A DNA stretch of 64,000 nt from positions 124,001 to 188,000 of the forward strand of contig JAIXMN010000041.1 of NCBI GenBank assembly GCA_025716815.1. Direction: 5' to 3'. Each line of letters starts with the position of its first letter. The stretch's first letter is position 1. This stretch comes from Dichotomocladium elegans (lineage: Eukaryota; Mucoromycota; Mucoromycetes; Mucorales; Lichtheimiaceae). The notes under the pieces were generated by a model. The model was not told where the DNA came from. It saw nothing but the letters and a program-made list of their open reading frames with translations, and did not search any database. This document shows positions 55,746 to 64,000 of this stretch, piece after piece. Both the position numbers and the translations under genes were made by a program.

Positions 55746-55940
55746 GCTGAATGGGAGTATAGCACGCCACACTTTCAATCTGACCTAGATGGTGCACCAA
55801 TCATGCTACAAACATAAAAATTATATATTCTTATAGCTCTAAATAAGGCGCATCGTGTAACAATATTTTAAACCCCGACACATATATAGTTCGCTTCGTC
55901 TTTAGGTTTCAGCTTCTTCTTCTATTATAGTATAGGTCTT

Positions 55941-57319
55941 TTATTTACTATTTCGAACTCTTTTACTAACAGGAAGGATTTCTTCCTCACTATGCTCACT
56001 TTCACTGAGTTCCTGATCATCTACAACTGCTGTACCTACTATTATTATGTGTGCCAAGCAACTGGATAGTTATATCAACTTACCATTGTCAACATCAGGC
56101 TCCATAGAGAGAACCTCTGTAAGGGTTGAGTGATCCTCTCTATCTCCTGTGACTAGGTGGGTCTCTAACTTGGAGAATGACACCTCTCTAAATGCTTTTA
56201 AAAGGCCAGACCAGATAGCACCTTCATATTTTCGTCTCCAGATAAACTCAACAAGTTTCCATGGCATTGCCTTCTTGGTTCTCTGTCTAGCTGGGACATT
56301 CTGTTTAATGCCATTCCAAGTACCTATATCTATGTTAAGAATAATGAAAACCTTGCTTATATATACTGCTTACCCTCAATTGTGTTTGTGCATGCACTAG
56401 TTTTTGGGTCAACAAAGTGCAAACTATGATTCACCCTGTCAAATTTGATATCCCTTGACTCCTCTGTATCCTTGATCCAGTCATATGCCTTCCAGCAGTC
56501 TGCTATAATATGGCTCCCTAACACTTATATAAGTAAGTCTAATACTACCAATACTAGGAACTTACCATCAAGAATATAGGTGTTTACTACTTCCTTAATA
56601 GTCTCCATGCTTCTGTCAGGAACAGTGGTCAAAAAGGCCTTTCTTCTCTTGGTCCTTTCAACACCACCAATCACCCATACACCATCCACTCTATGGCCCT
56701 TGGCATATTTTCGTTTCCCAAACTTGGATTCATCAATTTCAACAATGATCCTTTCGCCATTTTCATCACGGCCTCCTATTAATAATGTTTAGATAAGTAA
56801 TAGTTACTAGTTTCTATAACTTCCTGTATATACCAATTTGACAATCTCCAATAGTAAGGTCTGCTTCCATAAGCCTCATTAAATCAAGGATTATAGTCCT
56901 TGTTGTCTTGTGATCAATTGCCCATAGAGTAGTTTGTGCCATTAAAGGTAACTTGAGCAGGTAGAAGTAGATTACACCAAGGACAATATTTGGTTTGACC
57001 TTTCTACCACCAAAAAAGGAACCAGCAAGGATAGACACAGAATTCTTTCTTCCACAAGGACAGGTTCTTGAACTGCACCTCCAGTAAGGTACCTTCCCAG
57101 TAGGTGAGACTATGGCCATTTTAGATCCTTCTGGGCAGAACTTCTCAGGATATAAGGCCCCAATATCAAGTAGCCATCTAGTTTAGACATTTTAGATATA
57201 GTAAACTACTACTACTTCTAGTTGACTTACTTTGATGCCTGAGCAGGGTCTAAAAGAATAGGTGCTATATCCTTGAAGGTGGGAGTGCTTTCCATAGTAA
57301 GTGTGGTAGGAGTAGACAT
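55941..57319 (-). CDS. Merlin transposase, copy C
   Basis: The same six-exon gene as 19812-21190 on the minus strand (ATG 57317-57319, stop 55941-55943), with the same DDE motifs and intron positions and no visible stop or frameshift. MULE W sits 26 bp upstream of the ATG, so the promoter side of this copy is separated from the gene. Confidence 0.85.
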
Positions 57320-57345
57320 ACAAAATAGAATGGGGGATATATACC

Positions 57346-58318
57346 GAACATCATTATGGGCCCCCTACCCTCAGGGCTCCCCCCCCAAGAAATTTTTGAA
57401 TTTATAAGCCCGCAGGTTTGCTAGTCAGCCATTCACTTTGCCGCGAAATTTTTCTCTGTTGGCCTTCACTGCTGCAACTGTCTACCACAATCTGCTCAAA
57501 TCTCTGCTTCTTGCATCGTGATTCTTTGACTCATTATTTCACGAAACAGACAACATCACCTGGCTGGAGCATGCCATTTGATCCTTGAATTCCCCTGTGC
57601 CAAATCATTCAGTCCAAACGCAATTCTCTGCTTTTCTCGCCGCAAAAAAAAAAAAACTGATGCAGCCTTCCGCATTTTCCTTAACAATTATGGCGCACTT
57701 CAACATACGTCATCCCTCTTGGAAAGAAAAAAAAACGCGACATCTTTTTGATTGTGCAGTTTTTTTTCACTAATTCGTTTACTAATCTCAAATGTGTACT
57801 CGGGCAGCGCATTTGTGTTTCATCGTTTAGCGGTAAGTTGCAGGCGATTCAGGGCGGTTTGGGATTTTGGCAGAAAAAGAAACAGCTTAGATGTTCCGTC
57901 CATTTTGCAGACATTTGCTCCAATCTTGTGTTGAACAGATGTTTGTATGCTTTAGAGACATTACGCAATGCTTCGACTTCCGCTCTCCTCCCCCCTTTTT
58001 TTGCTTACTGACTCTACAAGAGAGTTCAAGTACTGCGCGGTTTTCTAATGGAAAGGGTAGTATACACGAAATGCACAACAGTTTCGCCATCGATTAGGAA
58101 ATTGTCTTGCTGCATTAACAATAAGTCAATCACAATCAGCAGCAAAGTGAATCTCACCGCATTTCATAACAACATCACTCTGAACAATATACCAAAACTA
58201 TACGCCAAGGAATAATGGAACCTCAGACCTACCAGCAACTTGTGCAGCTAGAACCAGTCAGCAGCGCAAACGCTTGGAATGACTGAACAGCGTGACAATT
58301 AGGAGGTGATGTGCTGAG
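57346..58318 (+). repeat. left inverted arm of W
   Basis: Mirror of 60680-61653, with small differences (for example around 58185). No gene. Confidence 0.9.
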
Positions 58319-58483
58319 ATTATTGACAGGAGCATTGCTGATGTGCACATAATAGTGAAGTCGAGTATGAGCTGAAAACTGCTCAGGGATGATATGCACT
58401 TTCACAGAATATCCGAAATTGTGAATAAATAAATAAAAAAGTTTTTAGACGATGTACTTTCTTTTCCTTCATTGCTCATTCAA

Positions 58484-60595
58484 ATGTCAGCACTTTCAGA
58501 TAACACGCCATCGACCATCGTTGTTCCTGTGCGCGCAACTACCAGTACACGCATTGTCAGCATTCACAACTGGGAACAAACCTTGAAGGACTCAGCACTA
58601 GAGTCTGGTGAACTTTGGGTGTCAAAGGGTTGGAGTGTTAAACCCAATGGTAATGTCGCCGATCTAGATGTGAACGCGATGTTCATAATGTTTATAGTGG
58701 AAAAGAAACGATTGACTTCGCAATCGGTGTTGTGGTCCAAGAAATTCGAGTGCCATCGGGCTGGTAAACCACGACCTCATTTAGAACGTGTGCCTGGTGG
58801 TGAAAGTGGCCAGCTTAGACTGAATCAGGCTGATTCCAAGAAAGTCGGATGCACAGCTACACTTCTCGCCACTTGCTACCCTTCTGATCCTGAAAATGTT
58901 CATCTGAAATATCGGAATGGGCATACCAATCATATTCCCGGGAGTATTGAAGATGTCGCCTATCTCCCAAATACTGATGAAGTCAGGAATATGATCAGAG
59001 AGGAGCTACAGAAGGGATATTCTGTCCGAGAAGTACGCAATGCTCTCCGGCGCCAATTTATCGACACGCCGCAAAACAAACGAGCTGCCTACCTACACAC
59101 TGTTGATGTTTATAATGAATATCACCAGATGTTGAAGGAACGTACGCGTAAGAGCGGTGATGATTTTGAATCAACGAGGAAATGGATGTCCGAATTACGG
59201 AGCGGTGGACATAGCGTCTTCGTTGAAACCATCAATGAGCGCGACATATCGTTTGGGTTTTGTTCGAAGTGGCAGTGCGATCTGTTGAAGAAAGCGAAAT
59301 ACTTTAGCATGGACGCCACACATGATGTAACTGCTTATCCGAACACAGTCCTTTACACTCTTATCATCCTCCACGAAGCTGCTGGTCGTGGTGTCCCAGT
59401 TGCTTATTATTTGACGAACGACCTCACATCTCGGCCAGTTGCAGCCTGGCTTCAGTCGCTCGCAAATATTGGGATGAGACCTAAGAAGGTGACAATTGAT
59501 TGCAGTTTTCCAGAGGGCAATGCAATTCGGTCCGTGTGGGGCAACGACTGCAACATACAGTATTGCAATTGGCACGTTTTACGTGCATGGATGAATAACA
59601 TCCGCGCAAAAGTTGTAGCTACTGACGCCGAGACGAAAAAAGACATCGAGGAAGGTGTCATAAGCGATCTGAAAGAACTCATGTATGAGAATGACGTGAT
59701 ATCTTTTCAAACGCGGCTTGAATGCTTTAAGACGACGTATTCCGAACAGAATGATTTCCTGTCGTACTTCACTCGCAATTGGCTTCAACCGCAACAAGTA
59801 CAACGATGGGCAGCATGCCATCAGCCCGATGTCTTCACAAACATGGAGACAAACAATTACGTTGAAAGTTGGCATAACCAGCTTAAGACGATTTATATGC
59901 GTCGAAAGCAGAATCGCAGACTAGATGGTCTTGTCTTCCTTCTTGTTGATGAGATTGACTTTGACATCCAGTGGGAGATTAGGAGACTGACGAACCTTGT
60001 CGGCACTAAAAACAAAATGCAGCGGGATGAGCGAGCACTTGTGAGGATTGCCAGCCTCATTCCTGAGAGCGAAGTTCCATCTTTTGTGGTGCCTCTTAGC
60101 AACGGTGAAGGCTTCCGCGTGCGTTCTTTTACAAACGCAGAGAAATTCTACGAGGTACACACATCATTGATTTTCCACCTTCGACAAACTAATTTGTTCC
60201 CTTAACGAAAGGTGTATTGCGAGAATACACATGTCAGTGCTTGCACATGTCCGGCGTATGATCGTAAAAAAAGGGCATGTAAGCACATGTACTTAGTGGT
60301 TCGGCACTGTCCTACACATTCGATGAAACCCGATGAAGCTGTCTTGGCGGTGAACACGACAGTCTTTCCAGGGAACCAAAGGTCGGCGCCTGGGGACGAC
60401 GAAGCTGAAGCTCATGAGTCAATCGACAATAGAGTGAAAGCTGTATTCGCTCGCATGAGCAATACTTTAAAGCGATCGTACGTTGCTGATGACGAAGATG
60501 GCGAAATGCTTTTACAAGCAGCACTTCGTCTAGAGGCAGAACTGAACCGTGTGTCAAAGATTGGTCACCATATGAAACTTCGCCGCCAAAATTAA
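58484..60595 (+). CDS. Mutator-like (MULE) DDE transposase with SWIM zinc finger, element W
   Basis: Exons 58484-60154 and 60212-60595, with one GT-AG intron of 57 nt. 2055 nt, giving 684 residues without stops. The first ATG is 58484; the frame is open slightly upstream but without ATG. N-terminal DNA-binding region with KFECHRAGK, KKVGCTATLLATC and YRNGHTNHIPG (Cys/His set of WRKY-GCM type). DDE core: FSMDATHDVTAYP (D), VTIDCSFPEG (D), CNWHVLRAWMNNIRAK, NNYVESWHNQLK (E). The SWIM finger CTCPAYDRKKRACKH lies in exon 2. It resembles the Z protein along its whole length (WQ..MD..H, NFIESWH, SWIM, C-terminal helix) but has lost or never had the other introns. Likely functional. Confidence 0.9.
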
Positions 60596-60679
60596 AGAGG
60601 CAACAATCCATACATTTCTCCCGATCCTTATATACTTCAAAACAGCCTTTTATTCCTCGGTGTTCTTTAACCAGTTCCT

Positions 60680-61653
60680 CTCAGCACATCACCTCCTAAT
60701 TGTCACGCTGTTCAGTCATTCCAAGCGTTTGCGCTGCTGACTGGTTCTAGCCGCACACGTTGCTGGTAGGTCTGACGTTCCATTATTCCTCGGCGTATAG
60801 TTTTGGCATATTGTTCAGAGAGATGTTGTTACGAAATGCGGTGATGATTCACTTTGCTGCTGATTGTGATTGACTTATTGTTAATGCAGCAAGACAATTT
60901 CCTAATCGATGGCGAAACTGTTGTGCATTTCGTGTATACTACCCTTTCCATTAGAAAACCGCGCAGTACTTGAACTCTCTTGTAGAGTCAGTAAGCAAAA
61001 AAAGGGGGGAGGAGAGCGGAAGTCGAAGCATTGCGTAATGTCTCTAAAGCATACAAACATCTGTTCAACACAAGATTGGAGCAAATGTCTGCAAAATGGA
61101 CGGAACATCTAAGCTGTTTCTTTTTCTGCCAAAATCCCAAACCGCCCTGAATCGCCTGCAACTTACCGCTAAACGATGAAACACAAATGCGCTGCCCGAG
61201 TACACATTTGAGATTAGTAAACGAATTAGTGAAAAAAACTGCACAATCAAAAAGATGTCGCGTTTTTTTTTCTTTCCAAGAGGGATGACGTATGTTGAAG
61301 TGCGCCATAATTGTTAAGGAAAATGCGGAAGGCTGCATCAGTTTTTTTTTTTTTGCGGCGAGAAAAGCAGAGAATTGCGTTTGGACTGAATGATTTGGCA
61401 CAGGGGAATTCAAGGATCAAATGGCATGCTCCAGCCAGGTGATGTTGTCTGTTTCGTGAAATAATGAGTCAAAGGATCACGATGCAAGAAGCAGAGATTT
61501 GAGCAGATTGTGGTAGACAGTTGCAGCAGTGAAGGCCAACAGAGAAAAATTTCGCGGCAAAGTGAATGGCTGACTAGCAAACCTGCGGGCTTATAAATTC
61601 AAAAATTTCTTGGGGGGGGGAGCCCTGAGGGTAGGGGGCCCATAATGATGTTC
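60680..61653 (-). repeat. right inverted arm of W
   Basis: Mirror of 57346-58318. It ends GGGGGCCCATAATGATGTTC before the 10-bp duplication. Confidence 0.9.
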
Positions 61654-61847
61654 GATATATACCAAGCAGGAAACTATGCCCTTTTATACATTTTTCAGGT
61701 TCTATAGATCATCAAAGATAAGCATGTGATTATCATATGATTATCATATGATTATTTCCGATTGGGTGATATTTTTATTCGATTAGTAATGAAATCTGAG
61801 ATCATACAGTACATTTCATCAAGGCTTTCTACAAAAATATAAAAGTG

Positions 61848-62010
61848 CAAGCTGCAGGGGCTGGGGATTGAACCCAGGACCTTTCCATTTCGAATCCGAC
61901 ACCCAGGAATTAAAAAATACATGTAAAGTATAAATTGCAAAAAGCAGGGGATTGAACCCAGAACCTTTCCATAACCCACCCAACACCCTAACCACTTCCA
62001 CAGACTAAAC
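61848..62010 (-). repeat. tRNA-like modules in Merlin C
   Basis: Minus-strand copies of the two box B-like modules described in copy A: GGATTGAACCC at about 61864 and 61950 on the plus strand. Confidence 0.5.
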
Positions 62011-62491
62011 AATTTGGGAGCCTTCAAAAACATATGGTAGATGAGGCAGTCATACACCTTGATTTTGAGGTTTCACGGGCTTTGTATCACCTTAATATAG
62101 TAGGGACGACTTTCACATAAAGATTGCTGTATTTATTGCTATAGTTATGCAGCTAAAATATTGTAAAATTGGCATTGAAAAGAAAATGGTCATTAATTGC
62201 TGAAAAATAGTAGATTCAGGTACTAAAAATGAATGACAAGTTATAAAAGTTTTCCAGAAATAGATCATAACCATTCAGGGAGTATGGTATGGTGTGTTTA
62301 TAGATAAAACAAAGAAAAAACAAGTTTTCTAGGGGAGTGCCATAGTTAGCGGGGTTTGAAATTATCATTTTTGGATTCCCCGACCCATTTTACATATATA
62401 GGCAACGTTGTGTAACACAAACATATATATTATTATAGTAATATATAGATATATATATTTAGAGTGTGGCGTGTTATACTCCCAGAGATCC

Positions 62492-62727
62492 ATATATTTA
62501 TCTCTGCTACTAACCCGCTTAGCCTTCCGGTTATGCCGTGCCTGATCCGAGACCACACTGTCATTGTCCAGCCACCTATAGTCTTTCTACCTTTTTCCCC
62601 TGCTCCCCCATGGGGTTTTTCATAGCCTTCTCTTCCTGCACCTCGGGGCGGACATTAGCTCCACTGAGCATGGTCCTTTATGCCTCACAAATAAACCAAG
62701 TTTCATCTCGGCCATGTTGTCACACAC
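62492..62727 (+). mobile_element. LINE copy LC, 5' end only
   Basis: ATATTTATCTCTGCTACTAACC.. follows LB 21777-22012 closely (about 90% by eye) up to the TGTTGTCACAC region, where similarity ends. It lies directly behind the tail of LB once Merlin C is removed, so it is a third head-to-tail unit. No ORF. Confidence 0.8.
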
Positions 62728-62971
62728 TTCTTTGTCGTGGACGAACGGAGTTTTGGCTCCAGGACTGCCAAATTAAGGCAAAGATTCAAGCCCAGGAATC
62801 CCGGTCGACCCAAGCTCTCAATTCGAAGCACATGATCCCAAACATCCCTCTTGTTCACGTGCCTTTCGGAAGCTAAAATGCCATGGCGCTTCCTGGCATC
62901 TTCTGGAACCTGCTCCACGATCACTTCCCCACCACACCAGTCATGTCACGTCGACTCTTCTAGAAAAAGGA
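62728..62971. other. unassigned segment before an LTR
   Basis: No recognisable gene. A short plus frame (FVVDERSFGSRTAKLRQR, about 62731-62830) could be the end of a transposon polyprotein. The segment ends in a purine-rich TAGAAAAAGGA just before the LTR, so it may be the 3' end of another retroelement. Confidence 0.35.
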
Positions 62972-63226
62972 TGTCTCTAGAATCATCAGTAGCTTTTGCT
63001 AGTATCTTCTTTAGACATTAGTATAAATATCAGCTGTATCCTTTACTACAATAAAGAACAGTCAATCTATCTACTCTTATTCTTATATTCCGCTTCCTCC
63101 TGAAATCAAGGCTTCCTCGGCGCATATCCTCTTGTTTACTGCTAGTTTGAGTACTCTTTGGGCTGGATAAAGATATTATTACAAAAGCGGAAAGAGACAA
63201 GACAACTAGGAAACAAGAAACCGACA
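62972..63226 (+). repeat. LTR ending 11 bp upstream of tRNA-Cys
   Basis: 255 bp, TGTCTCTAGA ... GAAACCGACA, with TATAAATATCAG near 63021 and CAATAAAGAACAG near 63050, the same signal order as other LTRs here. No matching flanking duplication, so it is either the 3' LTR of a truncated element or an old solo LTR. Confidence 0.6.
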
Positions 63227-63237
63227 ATCAAGCTGTA

Positions 63238-63309
63238 GGAGCTGTAACTCAGTGGTAGAGTGGAAGATTGCAGATCTTCTGGTCCTGGGTTCGATCCCCA
63301 GCGGCTCCT
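63238..63309 (+). tRNA. tRNA-Cys (GCA)
   Basis: 72 nt. The acceptor stem GGAGCTG/CGGCTCC includes one T-G pair; discriminator T. D-arm CTC-AGTGGTA-GAG. Anticodon stem GAAGA/TCTTC with loop TTGCAGA, giving anticodon GCA (Cys). T-arm CTGGG-TTCGATC-CCCAG. Boxes A and B are intact and there is no intron. A T-run (GTTTTTG) about 12 nt downstream may terminate Pol III. This is the only host gene in the window. Confidence 0.95.
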
Positions 63310-63355
63310 GGGTGTGTATGTTTTTGCTTGTGTCGTTGTGTCGTGGCCAGAATCA

Positions 63356-63774
63356 TGTCGTAACCAAATCTATCGGTTATTATAATTCCCGGACATATCT
63401 ATTTTTGTAATGACCCATGACGTAATGCTCGTCATATATCTTCTTGGGGCACTATGACGACATAGACATCATTACCTCTTAGACATCGTCTGCTCCCCAT
63501 TACGACATCATATGTGTATTTAGCATTTGACAATTAATATAAATATCCAGATAATGAACAGACAATAAAGGATCATCAACTCATCTACCCAATCCCTCGA
63601 GATTGCCTTAGTGGTCTACGCTCTTCGTGGTTATCCTTTGTGGTCCTTCTTCGTGGTTATACTCTCTTCGTGGCGATACTCCTCAGTGGTTATATATATA
63701 TATATATATATATTCTTCGTGACTCCCTCTGTGGTCGTCTTCTCTTCGTGATACAAGCAAAAACAAAGACGACA
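63356..63774 (+). repeat. solo gypsy LTR with 4-bp TSD ATCA, 46 bp downstream of tRNA-Cys
   Basis: 419 bp, TGTCGTAACC ... AAGACGACA. ATCA flanks both sides (63352-63355, 63775-63778); the preceding A also matches the last LTR base, so 5 bp is possible. It has TATAAATATCCAG near 63538 and AATAAAGG near 63565, and several CGTGGTTAT-like repeats (63605-63690) as in LTR1, plus a (TA)n run (63694-63712). No internal region remains. Confidence 0.85.
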
Positions 63775-63814
63775 ATCAGATAGTCACATAATCTAATTTA
63801 TTTTGTAAGACTCT
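63775..63814. other. short spacer
   Basis: 40 bp of AT-rich sequence between two LTRs; nothing recognised. Confidence 0.5.
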
Positions 63815-64000
63815 TGTCGGGGTATTATGCGCTGGCGCAGCAATATTCTTTTGACAACATCAACTTCGTTGCTCAGCATCCGCAGCTCATGCGCAGCAAG
63901 CGCAGCAAGCGCAGCATTATTACTTTGCCACTTATCATAGATAACCATGTTATATAAATATCCCCATCACACCACATGAATAAACATCATCTCTTTACGT
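63815..64000 (+). repeat. start of another LTR, runs off the window
   Basis: TGTCGGGGTATT.. and then ATCATAGATAACCATGTTATA, AAATATCCCC and AATAAACATC, matching the plan of the element 2 LTR. It contains three GCGCAGC units spaced by AA near 63890-63915. Its 3' end lies outside the window. Confidence 0.65.

Larger units (their letters stand above)
57346..61653 (+). mobile_element. MULE W, 10-bp TSD GATATATACC
   Basis: 4308 bp inside Merlin C. GATATATACC at 57336-57345 is repeated at 61654-61663; Merlin A at about 19785-19797 has the single empty site. The ends are GAACATCATTATGGGCCCCC. The inverted arms are about 973 bp (57346-58318, 60680-61653). It encodes a two-exon MULE transposase. Long arms and a 9-11-bp duplication fit the Mutator superfamily. 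Confidence 0.94.
55745..62491 (-). mobile_element. Merlin copy C, complete, TSD ATATATTT, split by MULE W
   Basis: GGCTGAATGGGAG at 55745 and the complement of GGATCTCT ending at 62491. ATATATTT is at 55737-55744 and again at 62492-62499, an exact 8-bp duplication as expected of Merlin. Without W and its duplication it is about 2429 bp, like copy A. LA/LB at about 21776 shows a related empty site (CATATATTTATCTCC). 61664-62491 is the non-coding 5' part with the tRNA-like modules. Confidence 0.95.

Noticed and set aside
63885..63915. CRISPR-like short repeats (GCGCAGC)
   Set aside because: There are only three units with 2-base spacers inside an LTR. It is a simple tandem repeat, and the genome is eukaryotic.

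Overview
The window is a eukaryotic, almost certainly fungal, transposon graveyard. It holds several Ty3/gypsy retrotransposons (two chromodomain elements and three without a visible chromodomain), a two-ORF LINE, DNA transposons whose genes carry short 50-110 bp GT-AG introns, and a single host gene, a tRNA-Cys. Element content and intron size suggest an early-diverging fungus of the Mucoromycota type, but nothing here proves the taxon. I see no ordinary host protein gene.

Layout. (1) 1-2306: 3' end of a gypsy element (element 1) with its LTR. (2) 2307-16927: a gypsy element (element 2) with two 291-bp LTRs and three insertions: a 5-bp-TSD solo LTR that itself holds a MITE, the 5.0-kb foldback transposon Z (intact MULE/SWIM-type transposase), and the 3.65-kb foldback transposon X1. 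With the inserts removed, gag and pro-pol read through and are joined by a canonical -1 slippery heptamer. (3) 16929-18958: 3' end of gypsy element 3, minus strand. (4) 18959-21386: Merlin-type (IS1016/IS1595-like) DNA transposon, copy A, six-exon transposase. (5) 21387-27532: 3' end of one LINE followed head-to-tail by a nearly complete second LINE. (6) 27533-55598: foldback transposon Y1 inserted in the LINE 3' UTR. Inside Y1 is chromoviral gypsy element G (29978-53067, minus). G carries a second Y (Y2), a cluster of X2, a fragment X3 and two Merlin copies, and in its own 5' LTR the apparently young chromovirus H (47307-52956, minus). (7) 55601-55744 is the displaced tail of the LINE. (8) 55745-62491: Merlin copy C with a perfect 8-bp TSD, itself containing MULE W (57346-61653) with a perfect 10-bp TSD. 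(9) 62492-62727: start of a third head-to-tail LINE. (10) 62728-64000: an LTR, tRNA-Cys, a solo LTR and the start of another LTR.

The most interesting pattern is a group of six insertions (Z, X1, Y1, Y2, two MITEs; X2 is a seventh copy with rearranged flanks). All end in CAGG(A/T)..TTTTC, most have about 1.1-1.4-kb inverted arms, and all duplicate the dinucleotide TA. The only recognisable transposase in the group is a Mutator-like DDE plus SWIM protein, a family that normally makes 8-11-bp duplications, as the related element W here does. Several flanks do not match (X2/X3, Merlin A, Merlin B/B'), pointing to recombination between copies or to assembly joins.
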